Assembly: GCF_036021035.1 (NCBI RefSeq)
Contig: NZ_CP107930.1
Location: forward strand, 4,860,006-4,924,005
DNA: 64,000 nucleotides
DNA from: Kineococcus sp. NBC_00420
GTDB taxonomy: Bacteria; Actinomycetota; Actinomycetes; Actinomycetales; Kineococcaceae
Direction: 5' to 3'
Under the pieces are notes generated by a model, which made no database searches, was not told where the DNA came from, and saw only the letters and a list, made by a program, of their open reading frames with translations. A program made the translations under genes and the position numbers. This document shows, piece by piece, positions 27,854 through 37,226 of the stretch. Position 1 is the stretch's first letter. Each line of letters begins with the position of its first letter.

Positions 27854-29184
27854 TGACGCCCCCCCTGCTGGCCCGCACCGACCTGCGCGGAACGACCCTC
27901 GACGCCATGGCGCTGCGGTCGATCGTCCCGCGCGCCGACGTCGACGTGGCCGCCGCCATCGCGACCGTCGCCCCGATCTGCGAGGACGTGCGCACCCGCG
28001 GCGTCCCTGCCCTCCTCGAGCTCACCGAACGCTTCGACGGCGTCGCCATCACCGACGTCCGGGTCCCGGCCCGGGCCCTGACCGACGCGCTGGCGGCCCT
28101 CGACCCGCAGGTGCGGGCCGGGCTGGAGGAGTCGATCCGGCGGGCGCGGCTGGTGCACGACGACCAGCGCCGCACCGACACCACGACGCAGGTCGCGCCC
28201 GGCGGCACCGTCACCGAACGCTGGATCCCCGTCGGGCGGGTCGGGCTCTACGTCCCGGGCGGGCGCGCGGTCTACCCCTCCAGCGTGGTCATGAACGTCG
28301 TCCCGGCCCAGGCCGCCGGGGTCGCCTCCATCGCCGTCACCACCCCGGCGCAGAAGGAGTTCGGCGGCTCCGCGCACCCGACGATCCTGGCCGCCTGCGC
28401 GCTGCTGGGCGTCGAGGAGGTCTACACCGTGGGTGGGGCCCAGGCCATCGCGATGTTCGCCTACGGCGCCCGTGACGCCGAGGGGACCGTCGTCGTCGCG
28501 CCCGTGGACGTCGTCACCGGTCCGGGCAACATCTACGTCGCCTCCGCCAAGCGCTACGTCCAGGGCGTCGTCGGCATCGACTCCGAGGCCGGCCCCACCG
28601 AGATCGCCGTCCTCGCCGACGACACCGCCGACCCCGTGCACGTCGCCGCCGACCTGGTCAGCCAGGCCGAGCACGACCCGATGGCCGCCGCCGTCCTGAT
28701 CACCCCGTCGGTGGCGCTCGCGGACGCCGTCGACGTCGAGCTGGAGAAGCGGGTCGCCGCGACGAAGCACTCCGGCCGCATCGAGGAGGCGCTGCGGGGC
28801 AGGCAGTCCGGGATCGTCCTGGTCGACTCCCTCGACGACGGCCTCGCCGTCGTCGACGGCTACGCCGCCGAGCACCTCGAGGTCCAGACCGCCGACTCCC
28901 GCGCGGTCGCGGCCCGGGTCCGCAACGCCGGGGCCGTCTTCGTGGGGGCGCACTCGCCGGTGTCGCTGGGCGACTACTGCGCCGGCTCCAACCACGTCCT
29001 GCCGACCGGGGGGACGGCGATGCACGCCGGGGGCCTGAGCGTGCAGACCTTCCTCCGCCCTGTCCACGTCATCGACTACGACGAGGCGGCGTTGCGCGAG
29101 GTCGCCCCGCACGTCGTGGCGCTCGCGGAGTCCGAGGACCTGCCGGCCCACGGCGAAGCGGTGACGGCCCGGTTCGGCGCATGA
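27853..29184 (+). CDS. hisD: Histidinol dehydrogenase HisD
   Basis: HisD performs the final two NAD-dependent oxidations from L-histidinol to L-histidine, with a zinc ion. The 443-aa protein has the conserved [19 protein letters not shown] block, the NAD-binding region [20 protein letters not shown], the signature [15 protein letters not shown] and C-terminal [15 protein letters not shown] and [10 protein letters not shown]. It begins a histidine operon that is split from hisC by an inserted 4.5-kb module. Its stop overlaps the next gene by four bases (ATGA). Confidence 0.96.
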   Translation: MTPPLLARTDLRGTTLDAMALRSIVPRADVDVAAAIATVAPICEDVRTRGVPALLELTERFDGVAITDVRVPARALTDALAALDPQVRAGLEESIRRARLVHDDQRRTDTTTQVAPGGTVTERWIPVGRVGLYVPGGRAVYPSSVVMNVVPAQAAGVASIAVTTPAQKEFGGSAHPTILAACALLGVEEVYTVGGAQAIAMFAYGARDAEGTVVVAPVDVVTGPGNIYVASAKRYVQGVVGIDSEAGPTEIAVLADDTADPVHVAADLVSQAEHDPMAAAVLITPSVALADAVDVELEKRVAATKHSGRIEEALRGRQSGIVLVDSLDDGLAVVDGYAAEHLEVQTADSRAVAARVRNAGAVFVGAHSPVSLGDYCAGSNHVLPTGGTAMHAGGLSVQTFLRPVHVIDYDEAALREVAPHVVALAESEDLPAHGEAVTARFGA

Positions 29185-29696
29185 GCGAGGAACCGGGTTT
29201 CGACTTCGACGCGGAGTTCGAGAAGGCCTTCGGCCCGAAGAAGCCGGTCCGTTCGGTCCTGGTGGCCCCCGTGGCCAACGCGAGGAAGCTGGCCGAGGTC
29301 TGCACGATCGCGAAGGTCAACGCGTTCGTCGTCCCCGTGAAGGGCCTCGGGTGCGTCCTCGTGACCGAGGACCCGGGCACGGGGGAGGCCGACGCGCAGA
29401 CGCTGTCCGGCGTGCTCCAGGGGGCCGAGATCGTGCTGCTCACCGTCGGCGAGGACTCGATCGAGGGACAGACCTGGGTCGGCGGTCAGCGCGGCGACGA
29501 CCCGAAACCCGGTCTGCTGCTGTCGGTCTGGCCCGACGTCGTGCAGCAGCTCGTGCTCGGCCGCCTCGACCCCGCCGAGGCGGCGGGTGCCGCCGCCGGG
29601 GGTGAGGGCAGCCGGATCGGCGCGTTCTGGAAGCTGTTCCGCGGCAAGAACGACGACCAGACCCCCGACGCCGGCACCCCCGACACCCCCGGCTGA
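29181..29696 (+). CDS. Conserved hypothetical protein coupled to hisD
   Basis: A 171-aa soluble protein of unknown function. It begins [19 protein letters not shown]; a central alpha/beta-looking region includes [37 protein letters not shown] and [20 protein letters not shown]. The C-terminal 30 residues are disordered and Asp/Pro/Thr-rich. There is no signal peptide or transmembrane helix. The ATGA overlap with hisD implies translational coupling. I recall similar small proteins beside hisD in other actinobacteria but cannot assign a role. Confidence 0.75.
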   Translation: MSEEPGFDFDAEFEKAFGPKKPVRSVLVAPVANARKLAEVCTIAKVNAFVVPVKGLGCVLVTEDPGTGEADAQTLSGVLQGAEIVLLTVGEDSIEGQTWVGGQRGDDPKPGLLLSVWPDVVQQLVLGRLDPAEAAGAAAGGEGSRIGAFWKLFRGKNDDQTPDAGTPDTPG

Positions 29697-29709
29697 CCCG
29701 GCGCCCCGG

Positions 29710-31427
29710 TCAGAGCAGCTGACGCAGGTTCGCCTTCGCCAGGTCGAACAGCTCGTCGCCGCGGCCGGAGAGGACCGTCCGGATGGCGTAGAGCGTGAAG
29801 CCCTTCGCCTGCTCCGCGGTGACGCTCGGCGGCATCGACAGTTCCTGCCGCTCGGTCACGACGTCGACGAGCGCGGGCCCGTCGTGGGCGAAGGCGGCCT
29901 CCAGCGCCCCGGCGAGGTCGTCGGCCTTCTCGACCCGCTGGGCGTGCAGGCCGATCGCGCGGGCCACGTCGGCGAGGTTCGGGTTCTCCAGGCCCGTGCC
30001 GTAGGTGACGAACCCGGCCGCCTTCATCTCGAGCTCGACGAAGTTCAGCGAGGAGTTGTTCAGGACGACGACCTTCACCGGCAGCCGGTTCTGGACCAGG
30101 GTGATGAGCTCGCCGAGCAGCATGGTCAGCCCGCCGTCACCGGCCAGCGCGACGACCTGGCGGTCCGGGAACGCGGACTGCACGCCGATGGCGTGCGGCA
30201 GGGCGTTGGCCATCGTGCCGTGGTTGAAGGACCCGATGAGCCGGCGCCGGCCGTTCATCGTGAGGTAGCGCGCGGCCCACACGACGGGGGAGCCGACGTC
30301 GGGGATGAAGACGGCGTCGTCGGTGGCGAGCTCGTCGACGAGGCGCGCGAGGTACTGCGGGTGGATCGGTCCGCGTCCGGGCGTGGCGAGCTCGTCGAGC
30401 TTGTCCCGGGTGGCCGCGTAGTGCTTGCGGGCCTCGTTGAGGTGGCCGCGGTCGCTCTTGCGGACGATGCGGGGCAGCAGGGCGGCCGCGGTGTCGCGGA
30501 CGGTCCCGACCAGGGCGAGGTCGAGGGGAACCCGCTTGCCGAGCTGCTCACCTCGGACGTCGACCTGGATCACCGTGGCGTGCTGGGGAAGAACTGCTGG
30601 TAGGGGAAGTCGGTCCCCAGCATCAGCAGGGTGTCGCAGTCCTCCATCGCCCGGTACCCCGAGGCGTAGCCCAGCAACCCGGTCATGCCGACGTCGTAGG
30701 GGTTGTCGTGCTCGACGAACTCCTTGCCGCGGAAGGAGTGCACGATCGGGGCACCGAGGGCGTCGGCCAGGGCCAGCAGTTCCGCGTGCGCTCCTTCGGC
30801 TCCCGCGCCGGCGAGGATGGTCACCTTCACGGCGGCGTTCAGCAGGGTCGCGGCCTCGGTGAGCTCGGCGTCGCTGGGGCGCACCACGGGGTCGGTGCGG
30901 CGGATCGTCGCGATGCGGTCCTGGGTGGAACGGACCAGCAGGATCTCGCCGGGGACGACCACGACGGCCACGCCGCGCTTCTCGACGGCCTGCCGCATCG
31001 CGATCTCGAGGACGCGGGGGAGCTGCTCGGCGGAGGAGACGAGTTCGGAGTAGACGCTGCACTCGCGGAACAGTTCCTGCGGGTGGGTCTCCTGGAAGTA
31101 CCCGCTGCCGATCTCCGAGCCCGGGATGTGGGCGGCGATGGCCAGCACGGGGACCCGGCTGCGCTGGGCGTCGAACAGGCCGTTGATGAGGTGCAGGTTC
31201 CCGGGACCGCAACTGCCCGCGCAGACGGCGAGCTCGCCCGTGGTGTGCGCGTCGGCCGCGGCGGCGAAGGCGGCGGCCTCCTCGTGGCGGACGTGGACCC
31301 AGTCCAGCGTCCCGTCACGGCGCAGCGCGTCGGTGAGGCCGTTGAGGGAGTCGCCCGGCAGTCCGTAGACGCGGCGGACGCCGTGGGCCTTGAGGGTGGC
31401 GACGAGGTGCTGTGCGACGGTGGCCAT
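29710..31427 (-). pseudogene. poxB: Pyruvate:quinone oxidoreductase (PoxB) with a single-base frameshift
   Basis: The two reading frames together match PoxB, the ThDP/FAD membrane-associated enzyme that converts pyruvate to acetate and CO2. The N-terminal part (31427 down to about 30588) includes [27 protein letters not shown] and [15 protein letters not shown]. The C-terminal part (to 29710) has the ThDP motif GDGGLTMLLGELITLVQNRL through NNSSL, and ends RGDELFDLAKANL. The frame changes in a run of four G (30585-30588, plus strand); one extra base restores [12 protein letters not shown] and a 572-aa protein, the length of E. coli PoxB. Either a true pseudogene or a sequencing error. Confidence 0.88.
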
Positions 31428-31449
31428 GTCCGTTACTGTACGACTTGTT

Positions 31450-31460
31450 CACCAATGGTG
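31450..31460. promoter_or_regulatory. Possible TetR operator in the poxB-tetR divergent region
   Basis: CACCAATGGTG is an imperfect dyad (arms CACC/GGTG) within the 48-bp region between the divergent start codons. TetR regulators commonly bind such dyads to control themselves and the neighbouring divergent gene. The arms are short, so support is weak. Confidence 0.3.
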
Positions 31461-31475
31461 CTGAGGGAGGACCAC

Positions 31476-32039
31476 GTGGCCAGACCGCGCAGCGAGGAGA
31501 CCCGACGAGCCGCTCTCGAAGCGGCTGTCGACCTGGTCGCCGAAGGGGGGCTCGCGGCCGCGACGTTCTCGGCCATCGCCGCCCGGGCCGGCGTCAGCCG
31601 CGTGACGGTCTACAAGTGGTGGGACTCCCCGGCCGCGATCGTCCTCGACGCGCTCCTCGAAGGGACCGCCGACTCGGTGCAGCACCCCGCGGCGGCGAGC
31701 GCGCGCGACGCGCTGGCCCACCAGATGCACGGGCTGGTCGCGCTGCTGACCGACGACGGCCGGACGGGCGCCGCGCTGCGCGCCGTCACGGCCCAGGTCG
31801 CGGCGGAGCCCGGACTGCGTCTCGACCTCGTCGAGCACTGGCTGGGTCCGCGCCGGGCGGTCGCCGCCGCGCTGTTGCGTCGGGGCCAGGCCGCGGGTGA
31901 GGTGCGTCCCGGGATCGACGTCGAGGCCGCCGTCGACGTCCTCTTCGCGCCGCTCTACCACCGGCTCCTCTTCGGGCACGGTCGCGTCGACGACGCGCTG
32001 GTCGACCACGTCCTCGACCTCTTCGGCGGGTTCTGCTGA
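31476..32039 (+). CDS. TetR/AcrR family transcriptional regulator
   Basis: A 187-aa regulator with an N-terminal helix-turn-helix (about 8-55), including RRAALEAAVDLVAEGGLAAA and the recognition helix ARAGVSRVTVYKWWDSPAAI. The C-terminal half resembles the TetR_C_11 ligand domain (LVEHWLGPRRAVAAALLRRG). The GTG at 31476 is preferred over an ATG at 31455 because GGGAGGA sits 5 nt upstream. It is divergent from poxB with 48 bp between, which suggests it controls poxB and itself. The ligand is unknown. Confidence 0.88.
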   Translation: MARPRSEETRRAALEAAVDLVAEGGLAAATFSAIAARAGVSRVTVYKWWDSPAAIVLDALLEGTADSVQHPAAASARDALAHQMHGLVALLTDDGRTGAALRAVTAQVAAEPGLRLDLVEHWLGPRRAVAAALLRRGQAAGEVRPGIDVEAAVDVLFAPLYHRLLFGHGRVDDALVDHVLDLFGGFC

Positions 32040-32058
32040 CGTCCCGTCCGCGCGCGGA

Positions 32059-32072
32059 TGCGAACGTTCCCA
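32059..32072. promoter_or_regulatory. LacI/GalR-type operator upstream of the Gfo/Idh pair
   Basis: TGCGAACGTTCCCA is a near-perfect 14-bp palindrome around GAACGTTC, matching the TGGGAACGTTCCCA form used by many actinobacterial LacI-family sugar regulators in all but one position. It lies 95 bp upstream of the first oxidoreductase start. TAGCGT (32116-32121) downstream is a possible -10. No lacI gene is in the window. Confidence 0.55.
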
Positions 32073-32166
32073 GATTGCTCGGCGCGGGCCCTTCCGTGTG
32101 AGGGCGCGGGTGACCTAGCGTTTCCCCGTCACGACCCGATGAAGCGTCCCCGGAGGAAACACTCCC

Positions 32167-33156
32167 GTGCCCCACATGAACGTGGCCGTGCTCGGTTGCT
32201 GGCACGTCCACGCCAAGGACTACGCCCGCTCCGCAGCGGCCCACCCCGACACCACGCTGATCGCCGCGTGGGACCACGACCCCGAACTCGGCCAGGCCCT
32301 CGCCGCCGACTTCGGGATCGAGTACACCGACGACCTCGACGCGCTGCTCGCCCGTGACGACGTCCACGCGGTGACGGTCACCACCGAGACCACCCGGCAC
32401 ACCGAGGTGATCGGCAAGGCGCTCGCCGCCGGCAAGCACGTGTTCACCGAGAAGCTGCTCGCCCCCACGGTGCAGGAGTGCGAACAGCTGGTCGCGCAGG
32501 CCGCCGAAGCCGGTCTCGCCCTCGTCGTCTCGCTGCCCCGGCTCTCGCAGGGCTACACCCTCGCCGTGCGCGACGTCGTCGCCTCCGGCGAGCTCGGTGA
32601 GGTGACCTACGCCCGGGTGCGGCTCTCGCACGACGGCGCGGTGCACGGCGGGAACCCCGGCTGGTTGCCGGACCGGTTCTTCGACCCGGCCCCCAGCGTC
32701 GGCGGTGCGCTCACCGACCTCGGGTGCCACCCGGTCTACCTCACCCAGCTCCTCCTCGGCGATGACCCGGAGATCGTCCGCGCCGTGTACGGCAACGTCA
32801 CCGGCCGCCAGGTCGAGGACCACGCCGTGGTGACCCTCGGCTACGACACCGGAGCCCTCGGCGTCATCGAGGCCGGCTTCGTGAGCGACGACGCCTTCAC
32901 CATCGACGTGCACGGCACCGAGGGCAGCGTCCACTACACCGACGACGGCGGCGGCCGGCTGTGGCGCCGCCGTCCCGACGGTGCCACCGAGGAACTGACC
33001 GTTCCCGCCGACGCCCCGGAACCGTTCTCGCAGTGGGTCTCCCACGCGAGCGACGCGACGGTGGCGCAGGAGAACCTGCACCGTGCCGTGGAACTCACCC
33101 GGCTCGTCGTGCGGTCCAACGAAGCAGCATCCGCACCCCAGGGAGAAGCACTGTGA
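32167..33156 (+). CDS. Gfo/Idh/MocA family oxidoreductase (first of pair)
   Basis: A 329-aa NAD(P)-dependent dehydrogenase-type protein with an N-terminal Rossmann domain and a C-terminal alpha/beta substrate domain; members act on sugars, inositols and related polyols. The nucleotide loop is atypical, VAVLGCWHVHAKDYA instead of a GxGxxG glycine motif, and the catalytic-lysine motif reads EKL (95-97) instead of EKP. The GTG at 32167 has GGAGGA about 9-15 nt upstream. The stop overlaps the second oxidoreductase gene (GTGA). Substrate cannot be deduced; a LacI-type operator upstream points to sugar control. Confidence 0.85.
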   Translation: MPHMNVAVLGCWHVHAKDYARSAAAHPDTTLIAAWDHDPELGQALAADFGIEYTDDLDALLARDDVHAVTVTTETTRHTEVIGKALAAGKHVFTEKLLAPTVQECEQLVAQAAEAGLALVVSLPRLSQGYTLAVRDVVASGELGEVTYARVRLSHDGAVHGGNPGWLPDRFFDPAPSVGGALTDLGCHPVYLTQLLLGDDPEIVRAVYGNVTGRQVEDHAVVTLGYDTGALGVIEAGFVSDDAFTIDVHGTEGSVHYTDDGGGRLWRRRPDGATEELTVPADAPEPFSQWVSHASDATVAQENLHRAVELTRLVVRSNEAASAPQGEAL

Positions 33157-34154
33157 GCGACGTCGTCAAGGTCGGCCTGATCGGTGGCGGCGGGATCACC
33201 CGCGCCCACGTGAAGGGCTACCGCGCGCACGCCGAGAAGATCGTCGTGACCGCGGTCGCCGACGTCGTCGAGGAGGCCGCCACCACCCGCGCCGCGGAAC
33301 TGTCCGCCCAGCCCTACACCGACTACCGCGAGATGCTCGCGAGCGCCGACATCGACGCCGTCGACATCTGCCTCCCGCACCACCTGCACGCCGACGCGAT
33401 CGTCGCCGCGGCCGAGGCCGGCAAGCACGTCCTGTGCGAGAAGCCGCTGTGCCTCACCGTGGAGGAGGCGAAGCGGGTGGCCGAGGCGATCCGCGCCAAC
33501 CAGATCACGTTGATGTGCGCGCACAACCAGCTGTTCTTCCCCTCCGTCGCGAAGGCGAAGGAACTCCTGGACGCAGGGACCCTCGGCACGGTCTACGAGG
33601 TGCGCACGACCGACAGCTTCCACAACGACTTCGACCCCTCCAACATGGGGTGGCGCGCCTCGGCCAAGACCAGCGGTGGCGGCGAGCTCATCGACACCGG
33701 CTACCACCCGACGTACCTGCTGCTGCACCTGGCCAACGCCCAGCCGGTCGAGGCCACCGCGTTCCTCTCGACGCACCGGCTGAAGTTCATGGAGGGCGAG
33801 GACTCCGCCCAGGTGCTGGTCCGCTTCGAGAACGGCGTCGTCGGCCAGATGGTCACCAGCTGGGCCTACGACCCGGCCCCCGGCACCGAGAAGTTCTCCG
33901 TCGTCGGCGAGCTCGGCTCCCTCACGGGTACTTCGAACTCCGTCACCTACCGGCTGCGCTCGGGCGAGGAGGAGACCTTCGAGTTCGCCGAGGTCGACGC
34001 GTTCGTCACCGAGATCGGTGACTTCGCCGACTGCCTGCGCGAGGGCCGGCGCCCCATCCACACCGAGGTCGAGGGCATCGCCGTGCTCGGCGTCCTGCTC
34101 GCGGCCTACGAGGGCGCCCGCACCGGCACCATCGCCAAGGTCATGACGATCTGA
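33153..34154 (+). CDS. Gfo/Idh/MocA family oxidoreductase (second of pair)
   Basis: A 333-aa relative of the preceding gene but not a recent duplicate: here the Rossmann motif is [17 protein letters not shown] and the catalytic lysine lies in CEKPLCLT (Lys97). The substrate-domain sequence [19 protein letters not shown] contains the Asp/His pair usual in this family. GTG overlaps the previous stop, so the two proteins are probably made in equal amounts and act on the same substrate, perhaps successive oxidation and reduction steps. A hairpin terminator follows. Confidence 0.87.
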   Translation: MSDVVKVGLIGGGGITRAHVKGYRAHAEKIVVTAVADVVEEAATTRAAELSAQPYTDYREMLASADIDAVDICLPHHLHADAIVAAAEAGKHVLCEKPLCLTVEEAKRVAEAIRANQITLMCAHNQLFFPSVAKAKELLDAGTLGTVYEVRTTDSFHNDFDPSNMGWRASAKTSGGGELIDTGYHPTYLLLHLANAQPVEATAFLSTHRLKFMEGEDSAQVLVRFENGVVGQMVTSWAYDPAPGTEKFSVVGELGSLTGTSNSVTYRLRSGEEETFEFAEVDAFVTEIGDFADCLREGRRPIHTEVEGIAVLGVLLAAYEGARTGTIAKVMTI

Positions 34155-34160
34155 CCCCTC

Positions 34161-34203
34161 CGATCCGCGATCTCGCTGGGACTCCCGGCAGGATCGCGGG
34201 TCG
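34161..34203 (+). terminator. Terminator hairpin after the Gfo/Idh operon
   Basis: CGATCCGCGATC (34161-34172) pairs with GATCGCGGGTCG (34192-34203), 12 bp with one G-T wobble, starting 7 nt after the stop codon. There is no T-run. It separates the inserted module from hisC. Confidence 0.65.
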
Positions 34204-34267
34204 TCGGTGGGTGTGCGCCGCCGACGGGGGCGACGACCTGCCCTCCCGGTCTGGGAGACTGGCGCGC

Positions 34268-35404
34268 GTGACCGACACGACCGACCGCACCAGCCGGGCG
34301 ACCACCCTGGCCGACCTCCCGCTGCGCGAGGACCTCCGCGGCGAGCACCCCTACGGTGCGCCGCAGCTGGACGTGCCGGTCGTGCTCAACGTCAACGAGA
34401 ACCCCTACCCGGTCGCGCCGGAGATCGTCGCCGACATCGCGGCGGCCGTCGCGCAGGCCGCCTCGGGGCTGAACCGCTACCCGGACCGCGAGTTCCTCGA
34501 CCTGCGCGCCGACCTCGCCGCGTTCCTGCGGACGGAGTCGGGCGCGGAGCTGGAACCCGAGCAGGTCTGGGCCGCGAACGGTTCCAACGAGGTGATGCTG
34601 CACGTCCTGCAGGCCTTCGGCGGTCCGGGCCGGCGCGCGCTGAGCTTCGCGCCGACGTACTCGATGTACCCCGAGTACGCGCGCGACACCCAGACCACCT
34701 GGGTCGTGGGGCAGCGCACGGACGCCTTCACCGTCGACGTCGAGCACGCGCGGGCGATGGTCCGGGAACACCGCCCCTCCGTCGTGCTGCTCGCCAGTCC
34801 GAACAACCCGACGGGTACGGCGTTGCCGCTGTCGACGATCGAGGCCGTGCTCGAGGAGTGCTCCCGCTTGTCCCAGGGTGCCGTCGTCGTCGTGGACGAG
34901 GCCTACGGCGAGTTCCGCCGCGCCGGTACCCCGAGCGCGCTGGACCTGTTGCCCCGCCACGGGAACCTCGCCGTGAGCCGGACGATGAGCAAGGCGTTCT
35001 CCCTGGCGGGGGCTCGCGTCGGGTACCTCGCGTCCTCGGTCGCGTTCGTCGACGCGCTTCGGATCGTCCGGTTGCCCTACCACCTCTCGGCGATCACCCA
35101 GGCCACGGCGCGCGCGGCGCTCAAGCACTCGCAGCGGTTGCTGTCGACGGTGGACGAGCTCCGGGAGCGCCGGGACGAAACCGTCCAGTGGTTGCGCGAC
35201 AGCGGTTTCGACGTCGCCGACTCGGACGCGAACTTCGTCCTGTTCGGTCGCTTCGAGGACCGGCACGCGGTCTGGCAGGGTCTGCTGGAGCGCGGGGTCC
35301 TCATCCGCGAGACCGGCCCCGCCGGCTGGCTGCGGGTCAGCATCGGCACGGCCGACGAGATGCAGCAGTTCCGAACCGCCCTCCAGGAAGTGGTGTCCCA
35401 GTGA
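34268..35404 (+). CDS. hisC: Histidinol-phosphate aminotransferase HisC
   Basis: HisC is the PLP enzyme that converts imidazole-acetol phosphate to histidinol phosphate. The 378-aa fold-type I aminotransferase has LNVNENPYP near the N-terminus, [23 protein letters not shown], and the PLP lysine in [12 protein letters not shown] (Lys242). The GTG at 34268 is chosen because homologues begin near here; GAGACT ends 7 nt upstream, a -10-like word at leaderless distance. An upstream ATG-free extension to 34211 is not supported. The stop overlaps hisB (GTGA). Confidence 0.94.
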   Translation: MTDTTDRTSRATTLADLPLREDLRGEHPYGAPQLDVPVVLNVNENPYPVAPEIVADIAAAVAQAASGLNRYPDREFLDLRADLAAFLRTESGAELEPEQVWAANGSNEVMLHVLQAFGGPGRRALSFAPTYSMYPEYARDTQTTWVVGQRTDAFTVDVEHARAMVREHRPSVVLLASPNNPTGTALPLSTIEAVLEECSRLSQGAVVVVDEAYGEFRRAGTPSALDLLPRHGNLAVSRTMSKAFSLAGARVGYLASSVAFVDALRIVRLPYHLSAITQATARAALKHSQRLLSTVDELRERRDETVQWLRDSGFDVADSDANFVLFGRFEDRHAVWQGLLERGVLIRETGPAGWLRVSIGTADEMQQFRTALQEVVSQ

Positions 35405-36000
35405 GCCGCACGGCCCGCATCGAACGCAGCACCAGCGAGTCCAGCGTGCTGGTCGAACTCGACCTCGACGGCAGCGGCAGGACGGAGATCGCCACCACGG
35501 TGCCGTTCTTCGACCACATGCTCACCGCCCTGGGCAAGCACTCGCTGATGGACCTCACCGTGGTGGCCAAGGGCGACACCCACATCGACGTCCACCACAC
35601 CGTCGAGGACACCGCCATCGTGCTGGGGCAGGCGTTCCGGCAGGCGCTGGGGGACAAGGCCGGCATCCGCCGCTTCGCCGACGCCACGGTGCCCCTCGAC
35701 GAGGCGCTCGCCCACGTCGTCGTCGACGTCTCCGGCCGCCCGTACTGCGTGCACACCGGGGAACCCGAGGGGCAGGAGTACCACCTCATCGGCGGGCACT
35801 TCACGGGGTCCCTGACCCGGCACGTGCTGGAGAGCTTCGCGTTCCACGCCCAGATCTGCCTGCACGTCCGCGTCCTCGCCGGTCGCGACCCGCACCACGT
35901 CGTCGAGGCCCAGTTCAAGGCCCTGGCCCGCGCGCTGCGCTACGCCGTCGAACCCGATCCCCGGGTCCAGGGCGTCCCGTCGACGAAGGGCGCCCTGTGA
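35401..36000 (+). CDS. hisB: Imidazoleglycerol-phosphate dehydratase HisB
   Basis: HisB dehydrates imidazoleglycerol phosphate, using manganese ions. The 199-aa protein is the monofunctional form without the phosphatase domain found in enterobacteria. Metal-binding motifs include [26 protein letters not shown] and, near the C-terminus, [12 protein letters not shown] and [17 protein letters not shown] overlaps the hisC stop and the stop overlaps hisH, both as GTGA. Confidence 0.96.
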   Translation: MSRTARIERSTSESSVLVELDLDGSGRTEIATTVPFFDHMLTALGKHSLMDLTVVAKGDTHIDVHHTVEDTAIVLGQAFRQALGDKAGIRRFADATVPLDEALAHVVVDVSGRPYCVHTGEPEGQEYHLIGGHFTGSLTRHVLESFAFHAQICLHVRVLAGRDPHHVVEAQFKALARALRYAVEPDPRVQGVPSTKGAL

Positions 36001-36638
36001 CGCAGAAGGTCGTCGTCCTCGACTACGGGTTCGGCAACGTCCGCTCCGCCGTCCGGGCGCTGGAACGGGTCGGTGCCGACGTCGAACTGACCTCCGACCG
36101 GAAGGCGGCGTTGGAGGCCGACGGCCTCCTCGTCCCCGGCGTCGGCGCGTTCGCGGCCGTGAACCAGGGGTTGCAGGCCATCGGTGGTGACTCCATCGTC
36201 GACCGCCGCCTCGCCGGTGGCCGCCCGGTGCTGGGGATCTGCGTCGGTCTGCAGGTCATGTTCGAGACCTCCACCGAACCCGGCGAAGGAGTCCCCGACG
36301 GTCTGGGCCAGTGGCCCGGCACCGTCGAACGGCTCCCCGCCGACGTGGTGCCGCACATGGGCTGGAGCACCGTGGAACCCCCGGCGGGTTCCCGGCTCTT
36401 CGCGGGCGTCGAGGACGAGCGGTTCTACTTCGTGCACTCCTACGCCGTGCAGCGCTTCGAGATGCTCGACACCACGGCGGGGCGGGTTCCGCTGCCGCAG
36501 ATCACCTGGGCCGAGCACGGCGCGCGGTTCGTCGCCGCGGTCGAGAACGGTGCCCTGACCGCCACGCAGTTCCACCCGGAGAAGTCCGGGGACGCCGGCG
36601 CGCAACTGCTGCGCAACTGGGTGGACTCCCTGACCTGA
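35997..36638 (+). CDS. hisH: Imidazole glycerol phosphate synthase glutaminase subunit HisH
   Basis: HisH supplies ammonia from glutamine to HisF, which is not in this window. The 213-aa class I glutamine amidotransferase has the triad Cys82 (LGICVGLQ), His193 and Glu195 (QFHPEKSG) and begins [14 protein letters not shown]. It overlaps hisB by four bases. A small membrane-protein gene then separates it from hisA. Confidence 0.96.
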   Translation: MTQKVVVLDYGFGNVRSAVRALERVGADVELTSDRKAALEADGLLVPGVGAFAAVNQGLQAIGGDSIVDRRLAGGRPVLGICVGLQVMFETSTEPGEGVPDGLGQWPGTVERLPADVVPHMGWSTVEPPAGSRLFAGVEDERFYFVHSYAVQRFEMLDTTAGRVPLPQITWAEHGARFVAAVENGALTATQFHPEKSGDAGAQLLRNWVDSLT

Positions 36639-36665
36639 GGTCGTCCCCCGACCTGCGCTGGCGGC

Positions 36666-37214
36666 ATGCGCACCCGCACCGTCACCACCCCCGACGGGGT
36701 GGTCTGGACGGTGCACGTGCGCTTCCTGCCGCGCTGGCGGTTCCTGTCCCGACGCATCGCCCGCCGGCGGTGGCGCCGCAGGTCTCCCGACCTGGACGTC
36801 AGCGGCCTGGGCGACCTCGTGCCGGACGGCGCTGCACAGGGAGGTTCGGGGAACTCCGGTGGCCTGGACCTCGACGGGTTCGACGAGGGCGTGGCCATCG
36901 TGCTGGTCGTCGTGGGGCTCGTACTGGCCGTCCTGCTGTGCTGGCTGCTGGTGATCCCCCTGCTGCTGCTCGTGGTGGACGTCGTCGTGGTCGTGGCGCT
37001 CCTCGTCGCGGGTGTGCTGGCCCGGGTCGTCCTGCGTCGACCCTGGGAGATCGTGGCGGGGCACCCCGGCGGCGAGCGGGCCGTCGTCACCACCGTGCTC
37101 GGGTGGCGGGCCGCGCTGCGCCGGCGCGACGTCGTGGCGGGCCGGCTGGCCAAGGGGGCCCCGGTGGACGCGGCCACCGCCGTCCGCGTTCCCCGCACGC
37201 CGAGCGCCTCGTAG
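36666..37214 (+). CDS. Membrane protein of unknown function within the his cluster
   Basis: A 182-aa protein with a basic N-terminal cytoplasmic region (many Arg between 20 and 40), a Gly/Asp/Ser-rich stretch, two closely spaced very hydrophobic segments (about 78-115) and a soluble C-terminal part with [20 protein letters not shown]. Small membrane proteins lie inside his operons of many actinobacteria; function is unknown. The ATG at 36666 is 28 nt after hisH. The distinct hisA -10 downstream suggests hisA can be transcribed separately. Confidence 0.7.
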   Translation: MRTRTVTTPDGVVWTVHVRFLPRWRFLSRRIARRRWRRRSPDLDVSGLGDLVPDGAAQGGSGNSGGLDLDGFDEGVAIVLVVVGLVLAVLLCWLLVIPLLLLVVDVVVVVALLVAGVLARVVLRRPWEIVAGHPGGERAVVTTVLGWRAALRRRDVVAGRLAKGAPVDAATAVRVPRTPSAS

Positions 37215-37226
37215 ACTCGCCCTCCG
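37212..37226 (+). promoter_or_regulatory. Candidate -10 element of hisA (TAGACT), leaderless spacing
   Basis: TAGACT (37212-37217) overlaps the end of the preceding gene and stops 8 nt before the hisA GTG, the same word and distance as at hisD. This suggests an internal leaderless promoter. Confidence 0.45.

Noticed and set aside
30590-31212. Upstream half of the minus-strand open frame 29710-31212 as part of a 500-aa protein
   Set aside because: Only the part below about 30588 resembles PoxB. The upstream part is an out-of-frame shadow of the PoxB N-terminal frame; the true structure is a frameshifted single gene.
29697-34203. Mobile element carrying poxB, tetR and the oxidoreductases
   Set aside because: No transposase, integrase, inverted terminal repeats, target duplications or tRNA attachment site is visible, and base composition is like the neighbours. 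I keep only the observation that the module interrupts the his genes.
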